Origin: Odontesthes bonariensis
Taxonomy: Eukaryota > Chordata > Actinopteri > Atheriniformes > Atherinopsidae
Assembly: GCF_027942865.1 (NCBI RefSeq)
Contig: NC_134526.1
Coordinates: 22,115,784 to 22,179,783 of the forward strand
Length of the DNA stretch: 64,000 bases
Direction: 5' to 3'
Shown: positions 24,701 to 39,700 of the stretch, piece after piece
Layout: every line of letters starts with the position of its first letter
Numbering within the stretch: the stretch's first letter is position 1
Made by a program: the position numbers and the translations under genes
The notes under the pieces: model-generated
Seen by the model: the letters and a program-made list of their open reading frames with translations, nothing else
Told to the model about the DNA's origin: nothing
The model's database searches: none

Positions 24701-27700
24701 GATGTGTATAATTCAATTACAGGAGCAGCTAAGAAAGCTATGTGGAACACACTGCTGGACATTAATTTACCATCAGCAGGCGATGATGAAAACACAACAT
24801 GGGACTGATTTAATATCCTCTGATCCAATAATGTGATGAGTTACCAACTGCTGTTCTCTGTGTGTGTGGGTATGTGTGTGTGTGCGTGAGTGTGTGTGTG
24901 TGTGTGTGTGTTTAGGATAAAAAGGGAATGGTATTTCAAACTAAAGGCTTAAGATCAATCATATTTAGGAGGGCTTTTACGTACCTACTAATGGTGTGAG
25001 CCCGGCCTCGTCACTAAGATGAGAGTTTTTGTTTTTTCCATTACTCAGAGTTGTTCTGAGAATGGTCCCAAATAATTAGTTTAGGCTAAGTTAGGTGCTC
25101 TCATAGAAGCTTTATGGATACAGCTCTGGGATTTCATGGTCGTCATGGTTCCTCTTCAGGTGCATCATCGCAGCATAATTGAAAAACAAACTAAAACATT
25201 GAAAGCTCTTTCCTGGAATTCTATTCCCCCTGTACTGATAAATTATTACCATCATACATTTATACTGCTGATGAAGCTATTTTTAGGACAGATTCCCTCA
25301 GGTTCCACATGGGATACGTTTAATTAAATTTAAATGAATTTCAGGGACTATCCTCCACACAAATAAGGTGGTCACCCTCTCAAATTAATGCATTTGACGC
25401 CTAATCATAATAATTTTTTAACCTTAACCAAGTAGTTTTAATCTTCAAGCTCAAACCCTAATTTGTTGATTACAAACCCAAACAGGAAGTCATGACGTTC
25501 ACTCCTAACGTGTCGTATTTACATTTGAAGGAGGCCTCCACATCAAAATGGCTTCCACCTGTTTCTGCTCTTGGGTGTGTGTCTTTATGATAAAATAGGC
25601 CTGTAACCTAAAGCCTGAAGATCTATCAATTGAGTGCTTTTACATGCGAGTGTGTTTGTTTTTCTTGGACAAAAATCACGGCCAGGAAAAGCCTTTGTCA
25701 TACCTACGAATGAGGTGAGCCCGGCCTCCTCACTAAGATGAGAGTTTTTGTCTTTTCCTTGCTCTGAGTTCCACTGAGATTGGTCCTAAATAATGACTCT
25801 TAAGGTGCAACAGGCTAAGTTAGGGGCTCTCTGAGAGGATTATTTAGAGACTTTATGGATATAACCCTGGGATTCCATGGTTGCCATGGCTCCTCCTCAG
25901 GTGCATCATCGCAGCATCTTTTAAAAACAAACAGAATTTTTTCCCCAAGTTCTGAGAAATCATGACCCTTTGCTGAGGATTTGTTGGACCCAGACACGGA
26001 CTAAAGACTCCCAGAGACTCACAAAAATTGAGTGTAAATGTTTTAAAACTGGTTTACAGAACTGCTGAACTATGACCATAGTGCTGTTGAACATCACTGC
26101 AGAATACATAATCAGATCATTCAGACTGCCCAGGGGGGAGAACCAAGTAGAGGAAAAAACGTTTTAAATCTAAGACAGTGACTGTTTGAGCACATCTACA
26201 CTTAATATTGCATGAAAGCTGAATCAGAGCACAAACGATGAACACTCTGATAGAGAGCATCTGTTTATTTATTCATTTTTTAATCCGAGCACCAACCTTA
26301 CACGCCCATGGACAAAAAGACTTCAGGGGAGACATCCAATTCAAATCAGGAGACGCATATCTGCAAATAACATTACAAAACACACTGGTGTTTTGTGTTA
26401 CAAGCTTATCTAGCAGCAAGTGGAAGCCAAACATTTTGGTGCCTGTTGGTTTACGAGGTCTACATTATTCAGCCTTGTTTATTGGCTTTTTACATTTCTA
26501 AGGACCAAAGCAACTAAAGCTCAGTCTGCATAATCTAATCTCCCAACATATTTCCAGGCAGACTGGATCCCAGTCAATCATTTTCATATTAATAAAGCTA
26601 CGACTTTCTCGTGTTCCAGTAGGACCTCATTTTTCTCAAGGACACAAATGTGCTAAGCAGTGAGATGCCTTTGCACCTAATTAAGATAAACTGAAACAGG
26701 GACGAAAGAGAATCATTTATGGGTATATATGCACCCTGACCCAGTGCTAATATGCTAATAACAACCACATGCATAAGCTGAAGAAAGACCACTTGGGGCT
26801 GGATGTTTTTTTTTAGAATGCCTGTAAAATCATTGAATCAATTGAATGAAACGTATTAAAATGCAGGCAGTGTTTTAAATGGATGTGGAGTTCTTCCGTG
26901 CTGGATTCTATCTCCAAAGGTATGATAGATGAACAGGCCTCTGTGTTGCCAATGAGGAAGAAGTGAACCTAAGAATAAGTGACGCGTTTCCAAGATGAAA
27001 GAATCTTACTCCTAATGAGTATCGCCGATGAATCTTTGATTAGGAGTCTTCCCCTGCTCGTGTGCTTAGGAGCCTCCCTGATGGGTACGTGCATGCAGAT
27101 GAGCGGCAGGAAATTCAAAACATAATGTTCCTAACCCAAAAATACACACAACCTCCAAGCAAACCGTACATTTAAAAAAAATAATAATAATTCCTACCCT
27201 GCAGTTGATCAGGCACACACACATACATAATACAGACATTAACTCCAGAACTGTGTTCATCCTCTTTGTTTCTTCTTGTGACAATTTAGATTTTCACCTC
27301 CATGCTTTTCAATCACATGCTGGAAGGCAATATGAAACAAGTGGTTGCTAAAGACTAATTTAGTAATTCTCAATGTTTTGACTCCTTACCTAAACTCAGT
27401 GTGTGGTTTGGGCTCGTTGTCACATTTCAGATGTGCTAAAGTCCATGAGCCCTAATCATTTCCACCTCACTTAGTCATTAAAATATTAGTTTGGCATAAG
27501 CACATCAATTAACCAAAACTACCAAAACGGTGAAATATAATGTAATTACACCACATCACTGCTTCATCTCATTGTGTAAACAGTCTCATAATGATCATTC
27601 ATTTTTTATTTTTTTTTGTTTTTTTTAAATAAATTTGACAAAATGTTGGGACACTGTGTAAAATGTAAATTAAATAAGGAATACAATGATTTGCAAATCA

Positions 27701-30700
27701 TCTAAATGTTGTCTTTTATTCAAAATGTTAAAATGTTTTTTTTTTAAAAACGTGTTGTTACACACGTTTGCTCACCACTGTGTTGCAGCACCTCTTAAAC
27801 ATACTTCCTGGAAGCGTTTAGGTGCTCAAATGAATGGATGGTGTAGTTTCGAAAGTGACTTTCTCCATACAGGATTTCAACTGCTCGACAGTTTGATGAC
27901 CCACTTGTGTGTGTGTGTGCGCACCAAGCTTTGTGTAGTTATATCTTTGCTTGTAAACTCTGTGTAAATCTTAGAGCTTCTACAGAAAGTGGCAGTAATG
28001 CAATTGTGTTTATTGTGTAGGTGTGACAGAGATGGATAATCCAGCAGCATTGTATGATATTGAATCTCTGCACTATTCCTACTGCACATCAATCAAGTTG
28101 GTGGATCAACTGTCTTTGATCTCATCTAGTGCGGACACGGGATAAACAAAAAATGTTGTTTTACAAATAACGCAACGTGCAAAAGCCTTAAAGCAACCCT
28201 CTGTTACGACCCAGCTCAGCCATTGAAAGGGAAAGTAGCATCGAACCAGATCCTATTGGTTGAAGGTAAATGTAATTTGTGATGAAAGTTTAAGTGTACA
28301 ACAACAAAAGCTAATCTGCAATTGAAATAGAAATCAGCAAAACACAATTGTTACAAAGCAAAAGATTATTCTAATCTAAAAGCAAAGTAGTAAATCAAAA
28401 GTTGAACACGAGTACATTAGTTGATACCCCTGCTCTTAATGAATCTAACAAAAGAAAAAACAGGAGTGTTTCATCTAAGTGCCATTTATACCTTCACAAA
28501 GGTCTTCGTCTGCAGCGCTCGTAGGTAGCCATTTTTTTTCAACGCAGATGGACAGACATGCCGTCCTCCAAAAAAGTTAACAATGCATGTACTTTGAAGG
28601 TGATGCTATGATTCATTTCATTTCATTACACAAAGATCAAAGCAACCAAAAATCCTAAATGGCAAAAAAGCAGATCTTTGTTCACTTTGTTATCTTTGTT
28701 CACTTTGTTCTCTTTGTTCACTTTGACTTGTCTTCCTCACAGAAGAGCAAAGCTAAAGGACCAACAAGTGTGCTAACACAACTAAGAGGCAGGGCAAGGC
28801 AAGTTTATTTGTAGAGCACAATTCGTACACAAGGCAATTCAAAGAGCAGGCCTCAGATTGTTCCACATATTAATGAGACTGCTCCCAAAAGGCAGCAAAT
28901 AACATATAGATGAGCATTCCTGAGGCACCAATGGAAAACAAACAGATTTATGTTCAGTCAAGCAGTTCAAATGCCTTAGAAAAAGAGTCCTCAGACCTCA
29001 GATTGCTGGGGAAGGCTGAGGGTGGCCCAATCAGGGTACAATAACCAGGCGTTGGGGGTTAGACCCAGAAAGAAGGACCCAGTCCTTAACGGGCAACTAC
29101 ACAGTCGACTCTGCATTCTCAAAGTCCATGAAAGCGGCTACAGAGTAGAGGCCAAAGTAGGCCAGGGGCCCGCAACACCCACTTTAAACAGTACTGACCC
29201 CTATCTATTGTTTATGTTGACTTAAAATTCAGAAGCCTTGGCTCATTAAATCCATGACTGATCACATTTATTAATTTAGAGTACTCGCTGATAAAGTAGC
29301 ATGTGGTACTTCCAATAAAAAATGCTGTATTTTATTCAACAATACAGAGGCTATTTAAAGCTGACATCAGAAATGGAACTGATGTCTACGCCTCCTGTCT
29401 GTCAGCTGAGGATGAGAGGGCATGAATGATTTACAGCGTTCCACTTTAACCTTTCTGAACCTTCAGAGGTTTCTGTTTGAAGCACGAACACTGAGGGGGT
29501 GGGACTTTCTCTACGTGGACATAATGGATATGAGCCTTTGTTTCGTGTGTTTATTGCTGGGCGAGCGTGTCTGCGTGTGGTAAGCGCAGCTGAGGCATCT
29601 GAGAGACAATATTAGCTTGTAGCTGGAGAAGAGGGGGCCTGGGGGTGCATCCTGTCAGGGCGAAAAGTGAGAGTGTGTTGTGATTTATGCTTCACCTCCC
29701 CTTCCCCATATTTACAGGATATGTTACGTTGTAATCAAACTCTTATTGATTTTTTTTTCACTTTTCTCGACAGAAGCAACAGGACAAGAATTGCCGCTCT
29801 GTCAAAGTTTAAGAAGTTACCGTGTCTAATGGGTTTTCAAGTGATTAGATGCTTATTTAGATGTTGTGGGTATTGATTTTGTGCTGTGATGGCCTTGATA
29901 AAGCAGAAAGGTATCTTACAAAAAAAAACAGACAGACAGAGCACACAAAGCCCCACAAACACCTAAGAGGAAATCAAGTAATTGCTCCTTGAGTTTGTAT
30001 TCTGTCCTTGTGACCCCTGCCTCTTCGCAAAGAAACTGAAAAACACCCAAAAGTATTAGTGTTGCAGGATACGCTAAGTTCCCATAAGCAACTAAGCAGA
30101 AGGAATTAAAAAACTGACATTCATCGTGCTGCTGGATATTGGTCTTTATAAGGTGAAAGTCACAGTAAAGCAAATTCAGAGATTCACATAGAAGTGTGTG
30201 TTAGACAATAGTTGCTTTAAACACGTTGCATCACTGAAACAGGTTGTCATCATTTTTCTGGTGAATATTTTTTAGGTCTGGCCTAAATCAGAGCTCCGTG
30301 ACACAATGAAATGGATATTTAAGGTGACCAAAGGCCGGTCCCGACCCCATGCTGTAATGTTATAAACAGGCCTACTGTAATGCACTGGCCTCAGGCAAGC
30401 CAACCATGACAACGAGCTAACCGTTCTGCCTTCATCAAAGAAATCTGGATGCCAGAATTTGCTGAACTCCAGCTGTTAATGTAAATTGCAAAGGAATGTT
30501 AGCGTGAGGTTGATCTGGATGCATTTCGTAGAGAGCAAACTAGAAATGCAGCACTTATGACGGGTTACAACCAGCTCAGGTAATTATATTTATGCTCTGT
30601 GGAATGTAGAGCCAAGTTAACGATCTTGTACCAGTTGTTATGGGCACATACTCGAGTTACACACCCTAGATTAATTTGTGAAGAGCCAGCAGTGCACCGT

Positions 30701-33700
30701 GGAGGTCAGAGTCCTGTACACCTACTCTGAGAACAAATATTTTCAAGAGAAATTAGTCAGTGGACGCTCAATGGATTCATTTTGTGCATATCTAATATCT
30801 AATTTAATTTGGAGCCACACATTGGGATCATAGCTCCAGGAAAAACAGGTAACAAGGAGGCACACAGAGATAAAGTAACAGTATCCCTTTTCCTTTTGGG
30901 GAGAGATAAAAATTTGTTTTGACAGTCTAATGTTTAGCTAGCCAGAAGCATTTTGTTAGCCTGTCAGGACTTGGTTGCTTATTGTGGCACCAGTGGTTCT
31001 CCTCTCCAGTGGTTGTGGTTATTAGTTCATGACATGTTGCGTTTACTCTCCATGGAAACAGAAATAAGTTATACAAAGTTAAATAAACCAATTATATGTA
31101 AACCAACACTTTTGATCAGAAATAATTGTGAACAACAAGTTCATTGTTGTGCAGCTGGAGCTGGGATCAGATCAGATCAGTTCAAGAAACACTTGATTTG
31201 TGAATTTGTGAGTGAATTGTGAATGAAATGTAAAGTTAAAAAAATTGCCCTTTTGAATCTGACCTGGCTTACCTATGATGGCTTCTTTGATTCTGGAGTG
31301 AACGGGTAGAATATTTTTCTGGATCAGCTCCATGGGCCCTGGCCGGTGGGCGATTTTATCATTTAAATCATCTGCAAGGCGAGCTCTCTTCAGCTGCAGC
31401 TGCTTGACCTGAAGCAACGGCTCTGTCGCTGTCTCTGGAAACGTGTGCAGACAATACAAGGAAGTTCTTCACAAGTAAGCGAAGATCCTAAAAAAACTGA
31501 CTGCTAAACGTGTCAAAGCTACATATAGGCAGGACAGGCACAGACAGGCACTTACCCTCCAAGATGTGCATCCTGATCAGCTTATTTCTCTCTGGCCGAC
31601 TCCTGATCTTCCTCTTGAGATAGTCTTCAGTCTGGAAAGAGAAAGGGAAAACTTTGCAATCAGTTTATCTGATTATCTAATCATATACCATTTTATACAG
31701 TGGTTCCAAACCTTTTTTTTGTCAGGTCTACAACCCCACCACTTTCTGTCAGGGCTGCTGATGAAGTTGACAATTCCATTTTCAGCTAACTGCCATTTTA
31801 TGTCAATCTACTAATTTGACTTCTTTGCGAATGCAGAATTATTTTGAGCTATTCTACATTCATCCAACACTTTACTTATTTCTACTATATTTACAGATAT
31901 TTTTTCAGATCTTACTGATTATTTCCAGCTTTTCTGCAAGTGAGGATTGTTACAGAGTGATGATACCACATGTTGCAAAGACTCCAGCGAAAGCTTTGAG
32001 GATGACACACTCACCCTCGCTCGTTCCAAGCTCCGTCTCTGCTCGTGGAAGGCAGCTGAACTTTTAAGCGCTGGAAGAATTAAAAAGAAAAAAAGAGAGA
32101 AAATTGGGAGAGAAACACAGAGGGCGTTAACACAGTAGTGTTTCTGTTCATGCTACTGAGGAGAGCAAAATAACTTTAAGGGGCTCTTTTCCTCCTCAGT
32201 TCACTATCAATAGGTTTATTGACAGGGACAATCATTGCTCTTTTATAGCCAAAAGTTTTCCTGATTACCATATCAACGTAGTAAATGCCTGCGCTCACTG
32301 TTACAGGCTCACGTGAACAAAATGCACGACAGCCTGGGTAGTGGTCCAAAGAGCAGCTGCGCAAAAAAGGCCAAAAAATCACAATGCCAAAGTAGAAATC
32401 TAATGGGATTGTGTGCAGAGTCCAATAAGCAGAACTAAAGCAGCTGAATTTTCTGTCAACTGTTCAGCATTATGAAATAATTTCAGCATAACGTCCTGTT
32501 GGTCTATGATTGTGCAAAAACCTCAGGGTTGGTGATGATGCAAATCTTCTTGCCTAAAAACGTTGTCATGATACCGAAAAGTGCTGAGTTAAACGCAGCG
32601 TATCAGTGCATACGTTGTAGATTTCTTCTGAAAACAGAAAAGATACCTTACTCCTGCACTTCTGCAGCTAGGATACTGGATATAACTGGACACAGAGAAC
32701 ACACACAACAAGTGGTTGATGATACAAAGTAGAGCTACGGAATTTTTTAAGATAATCTAGCATCACATAAACGCCACTTATTACTTCAAAATGTGAAGGT
32801 CAGTCAGTCTGCCAAATGACAAGAGGGTAAATAGCTTTTGAAACCCCTCAAAAGGTACAAAGAAAGTGGCTTACATGTGGACAGCTTCAGGTAATGATAA
32901 CCAAAGACCCATCCCACTTTTTGCTCTGAATGAGTGTGTATGTGTTACCCCAATTCCCTTGATTTCAAGTGTCCCCTTGCTCTTGAAACTGAGTTACAAG
33001 TGCAGTGGTTTAGATATGACCTATGAAGAAGGCCAAATCTTCAAGAAGCACATAACGTCCTGTTTGAAACGCCAGAACAACCGGCTAATACGTGACAAGT
33101 ACATCTTAAGGTGAGAGTAGCACGAAAATATAAGAAAATAAAAATGTTGACTTTGTGATATCTACGATGGACTACAAACAAAGATTGTTGTTGTTAGCCA
33201 CATGCTAGTTAGATCTTACAACATCTGTGACTTTCTTGGGTTGATCATATGATGGATGAACAGTCAGGAAATGTTTTTGTTTTGAGAATGACAAATTTCA
33301 TTTTGCAAGGCCATGTAGCCCCAACTCTCTGTCCTGTAAAGAATCGGGATACCCTTGCCCCTTGTGTTAATGTGTAAAACGGAGAGATAAGGCCATGGCA
33401 GGCTATTCACAAAGAAATTGGGACCCCCACACGGTTGGACCCTGGTTTGCCAAGCATGGGCCTGTAGTTGGTTTATAGCACATTGTAGAGGTGTTAATCC
33501 TGACCGTTCTCTTCCAAAGTCTTTAAAGGGATAGTTCGCCTCTTTTGACATGAAGCTGTATGACATCCCATATTAGCAATATCATTTATGAACATTGACT
33601 TACCCCCCGCTGCGTACTGTGAGCCGAGTTCCAGCCTCGTTTTGGCGTTGACGAAGGTAGTCCGGCTAGTCTCTACCTTCGTATCACTACGGGCTATGTA

Positions 33701-36700
33701 AACCTTGCAGACCGAAGTGCAGACCGAGCAGTAAACACTGCAACAGGGGCGGCTGTCGGCAGGTGGCTGAACGCATTGATACGAAGGGAGGCAAAAATAG
33801 CGCCAAGCGATTGTGAAGTCTGACTTTTTCTGGAGGGACGATTTTGTGATGCAAATGTATTACTCTTTTGAACGCATATTGTTTTGAGAAGCAAACACTT
33901 TAATTTCGGGACCCCAGCAAACTAGCCGGACTACCTTCGTCAACGCCAAAACTCGGCTGGAACTCGGCTCACAGGACGCAGCGGGGGGGTAAGTCAATGT
34001 TCATAAATGATATTGCTAATATGGGATGTCATACAGCTTCATGTCAAAAGAGGCGAACTATCACTTTAAACAAAACAAAAGTCAATATTGTGGGGTTTTT
34101 TTGGTCCATGTGTTTTCTTTGTCTGATGTGTTGTTTTCTGAACAGAGACTAATCCAGGTGCAGGCTTAGTTGGCACTTGCAATGTGCATGGTTACCCATA
34201 TTTGCGCTACACGTAGGCAGCTGCATTTGGACTAGAGTGGATGATTAAATGTACAAAACACGGGCCTTGCGCACGAGCCGACGCAGAACCCTTGATTTGT
34301 CTGAGAGGTAGCTGTGGGAGCAAGAGGTTGGGCCCAAGAGCTCCCTCTCCTTCAAAAGGACAAGTTCATTGGAGTTACTAATACCAGACACCACACTTTA
34401 ATTGCACAACGCATGAATGCTACGCACAGTTCAAGCGAGACAGATTTTTCACTGAGCTAGGATTAGATCAGTATATAAAAAGCAAAGTGGATGTACACGC
34501 CATTATGATAATTACATATCTTATCTCTTGGCAAGGCAAGTGAGATGTTTCCAAGTCAGCACTTTAATTTCCTCGTCTCAGAACAATGTCAAATCCAAAT
34601 CACTGGAGCTCACAAAAGAAAAATGGGTTGCTGCTCTAATACCATCTCACTGCTTTGTACGCACACACACACACACAATGGTATGACCGGATTAGTAACC
34701 CTGAGCAAGACTGCTGGTACCTGCTCAAGCCTGAGTTCACATCGCTGAGCACTGTCACACCGCTGGTGCACACTCACTCATGCACACCCCCGAGACATCA
34801 GCCCTCCCAGACCTCTCAGCCATTCACCAGTGGGTTACGCGGCCTACTTGACGATGTATGAACCTATCAGTCAGCGACACTGAAAACGAGTGGTGGTATC
34901 GACGAGGGGATGGGCGAATGAGTGCAGAGTTGGGTTTTAGAGGCGGAAAGGTGTAAACAGAGGATGGAAAACTGTAAAACTGGTGAGGAGAGGATGCATG
35001 GGGAAAGGCAGATAGAAGAAAAATGGAACAACAGACCAACGGGCAAAAGAAAGTCGCAAAGAGAGAGCGGTGGGGTGAGGTCGGCGGTAAAAGTCCCCAT
35101 CATGTGCATGAGTGACCAACCAACATCGCTGGTCTTTAAACTTTGACAACATCAGGCACTTCCTCTGGCACTGATGGTCTTTTCATGTTCAGTCCGCTGC
35201 TGACAAGTGGTTTGTTTTCGTTTGTGTGTTAACTGAGGCTTCTCTATATTCTACTCTTCTGCATTACAGGTCAGCTCTTGAAACGGTCTGCTATCTTTGT
35301 AAAGCTCAAAAAAATACACACAACAGACCACCGATATCCGATTTTCCGCTTCTCCGCTTCTGCCTGTGAGTGTGAATTTGGCAGTTTCAGGTATTTCCAA
35401 AATCTGCTATCTGTTGTTGAAAGCAACGTGAGTCTCACTTGTTTGCGGGTAAACAATTAGCTTGCTCTTTTTTTAACTTCATCAAGGTTTAATTTAGATT
35501 ATCACATATAACTGTGTGAACAGGTTTTTTTTTTTTCTGAGAGGTGTAAGAATAACAACTTAGGTGATGTATCTCACTCTGTACTCATTATGCACTGTAA
35601 AAATAACCTAAGCGCACACCACAGATTCAAGCACTTAGACCTGCACCTGCAGAAACCCTCCCACACAAGCAGTATAAAGTTGGTAGCCTGTTTTTGTAAA
35701 AGTTAACATGTGATAAAAAAAAACTAATGAAGAAACGCAACATTAACAATCACAATTCCTGTTTTAAAACATGATAGAAGGTAGCTGAAGGGGCAAAATG
35801 ATGAGGAAAAACAATGATACCCAATTGAACTTATCATTTCTCACCAGGTTACCCCACAATGTCAGCACGGAATCCCAGTTTGTCTTTCTTACATGTCGAG
35901 AAGAATTAAAGAAAGCCACCTTCATCTAAACCTTAGACTGAGCCTTTGATCCAAGGCTAAAACCACTCCAAGTGAGCATTGGAAAATTTGTCAGAATTTT
36001 GCTAGATCCATTAGCCTTTAAAATGCACATTTAAACACATTGATAGAAACCTGGCTCTTGACAGACTGAAGGTCAATCAGGAGTCCAACAGTATTATACT
36101 GTAGGAATACAACTAAGTGGAGGTGAACACTATTTCTAATCTAGAACCTAAAGTAATGGTCATCTTGGCATCCGAATGGCTACCAATGAAGAGCTAGACA
36201 ATCACCACTCCTTGATATCTTAACAAAAAGGGCAAATCATCCCTGTCGTAAAGGACAGGTATGGCAAGTGGTAGGCCCAGGGGTAAGAGCTGTGATTGGG
36301 CCTGAGTCAGAATGTGGGTTACTACACTCTCTGAACTTTAATTCCCCTGAACATTGCAGGAGACTTGACACTAGCAGCAAGGCTCCGGGTAAGATGGATG
36401 GAAAACAAATGGATTGATTCGGAGAAACCATGTCGGCAAAGCATTTCGATCTTTGCTCAAGCCACTTCCTAGAATAAAGCAGAGAAGGGGAAGTTTGTCA
36501 AGATAGATAAGAAGTGTGACAACACGAACAGTGGTTGTACTCGGTGGGATCACAGCTTGACTGTGGTTCTGTCACAATTCATCCACCCCCAAAATGTGGT
36601 TCATGCTCACTCCCCTGACAACAAAAGACCCAACCCGCCTATTTGTCCTCTCATTCTCAACAATGGAAAAATAACATGTTGTACATTTAATACTCGAGTA

Positions 36701-39700
36701 GCTCTCCAACTAGATGAGGGGTGAGCCCCTATTATTACTTGCTGTCTGCAAGCTAAGATAAGAACTGGCACTTGTATTATAGCTGCAAAATCTAACAAGG
36801 GAGGAACTGCGTATGCATGTATTTGTGCTGCAGAATACATTCTGTTGAATGGCATATGTACCAGTTAGATGAATAAACAAGAAAATCCACATGCATAGTT
36901 TTCAGGCTGCTATTTCCAGCATTTGCCTAACAAAGAGACAGCGAGAGGAAATGCTAACAGATAAGACACTGTACACTTCCTTTGTCACAACTATAAAGTA
37001 TGTGGATTAATGTAATGTGAAATAAGGTCAGCTGTTAGGGGCAAACTATTTTCTCAATTTTTCATAAAATGAAATCAAATGATGTACTTAAATAAGTTGC
37101 TCTTAGCATAAAATATCAGGAAGTAATCATAGGTCATAGAGGTTTTTTTTTCTTTTATACAGAAATGTATGCCGCAAATACTCATTTTGATACGGCGGGT
37201 GTGCTGAGCAGCAGCTTAAATGCTGCTGTTCATGGATGTTCGTGATGGCAGTTGCAATGTGACTTTGATTCACATCACTTTGAGGACTGAAACTGCCGTC
37301 TGTCAGGAGGCAGTGGCACAGTCCTAACCACAATTCAAGCACTTCAGAGACAATTGAGGTGCAAAGAGGGTTACGCTTAAAAAGAGCAAGACAGATTCTC
37401 AGACTGCTGACGGAAAGAGAAACTACGACATGCCGTGTAATCGACAGACCGCACCAAGTTGTTAATGTCGTTGTGTTGATTCAGCTTAAATGCCATGGAA
37501 AATAATGAGTTATATTGCAATGAAATAAGAGGTGTTTACTACTAGCCAAACAGCCCCTTTGTAAAGTAATGTACTCTTGTTTTATATGACATTTTGTGCT
37601 TAACTTTCATAATATTCTAATTTTAGTCTAACTTTTGTTACAGGTCCAATCTAAGTTTATAAGTTTGAGCATTTTTTTTCCCTATCTTGTGATATGTTGT
37701 GATATGGACAAAACCACAAAATAATAAAATGGTCAAAATTGATATAGACTACAGTCAGAGGTATTGCAGTGCTTACTGACAGGCTTTAAAGCGTACATTA
37801 ACATTACTCCCTTACACCCTGAGACCTGCTGTGGGAATGTCAGCTGAGGGAACTTCCCTCCACAAAATTCCTCTTTTCCGAACAACCACGGACTCCCTCC
37901 ATGCAGTACGTTGGTCACCCAATCACCTGGGAAATCTTTTACAGCAGCCGTAGTAAATTTAGTACTGAAGGCTTACGTTAACACTTTGTTCTACAGCTAA
38001 GCTACCCAAACCGAGATTAGGCTTGTTAGCTAAGAGTTAGCTAAGAGGCTGGTTTAAATGCTAGCAATAGCTTAGCTCTCCTAAAGATATTGCAAAACTT
38101 TTTATAGTGTTTTCAACATTTTTGTTTCAGCATTTCGGCTCATTGCTGTTTGGACTACACCCACATATTCTACCTTAAGCTCAACACACTTATTTTTATG
38201 TATCTATTCATTTTTCACAATTTTCTTATAAAAAGTTTGCATTTGCAAATCTTGGCATGTACTTACGTGGCATTATCCCCTGGCTGACCAGTTCTTCCCT
38301 GGTTTTTCTCTGTTGCAACTTCAGCTGGAGCACTAGACACCAATACACCGACACACACAAAAAAAAAAGAGGACACAAAAATCAGTGACTGTGAAATGAA
38401 TGGAAGCAGCATCGTGTCGGTTATGCATCCTTCCTGCCTCAGTTTTCTGCCCCACAAAAAAACAAGAGCGCTTACTGATCAAACCCATTACTGATACATT
38501 ACTGATTGGGCTACATATTGTAGGCACAGGTTTTAAAACAAAATGCCTGCAAATAATCTATCGAGGCAATAAGTGCAGCATTAAAGCTGCGCAATAGGAA
38601 GGGTTTTTTTTTTTCAACTACCCCGTTTAGCTGCAGTTGAAATTTGTGGTCCTCTCTGACAAGACCAGCAAAGGTTAGTTCACACACTACAAGGGGAAGT
38701 CAAACACACACTCAAGCATGCATACGAGCAGTTTCCTGTTTCAAGTTTGATTGAACAACAGTGAGTGTGAGAAAAACTAAAGACACCACGGCTCGTATTT
38801 TGAAAGCAACAGTTTTCCTCCCCATGATCCAGATTTTTATTCGATCGAAGACTCAGAAAAGTTACTAAACCTGGTCAGAGCCTGCTTCTGAGTTCCTCAG
38901 AGGACAAGACATCTGCAAAATGTTTTGAGGACTAAACTTCCAAATTTATACGAAATCATGAATGAGCAGGAAAGGATTTCTGCGCACTATCTGTTCAAAC
39001 TTTGTGCACCAAGGTATAATATAAGGGAGTATCAGGAAACCTTTTTGCCCGAGAGGTATTTTTCCATGTGCAGTTTCAATATTAGCTTGCACTTGTAGCT
39101 GATCGTTGCACTGGAGCATGTGTATGTTGTTAACCTGATAGCCTTCAATTCCTCATTTTCTAAGCATGCACCATTACTGTAAGTATATAAAGCTACCCCT
39201 CTGTTGAAAGCCCATAAAACCCAACTAAGTGGTCCATACATAAGACAAATCCATTAAGCCAAATTTTACAGTCGATCGCCCCTATGACATTCAAACTATA
39301 GCTCATCTTTCTCCAGCAGACCCCTTTGTGATCAAGTGTCAAGTTCATAAACCAAAATTAAATGCATGTATCACATGAATGTACCTAAAAGAATGCCAGT
39401 TACATTATTTAAAAAAAGGCTGATTAGCAGTTGTATGATAACTACGAATAAAAAGTTCTATTGATACGTTCTTTCTTTGAAAGAAAAGCAGTGGACGTAC
39501 AGATGCTGTTGGCAGGACTTACAGAATAGCTACAGAATAGGGTTTAATTCTGACTCAGTTTAGCTCTATTAATGACTCATTTCACATGACACGTACATTT
39601 AAAGAGTGCTTCAGAAATACTGATTAGTGTTGCTTAAAGAGCACGTTGTTTAGGTACCGTCAGCTGAGTTAATTACTATTTTATAGGGTAAATTAGGACT

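Noticed and set aside
25708..25793. Cassette exon of mrtfa between exons 5 and 6
   Set aside because: The acceptor and donor look usable, but the only frame joining exon 5 in phase hits a stop; kept only as a possible poison exon in the findings.
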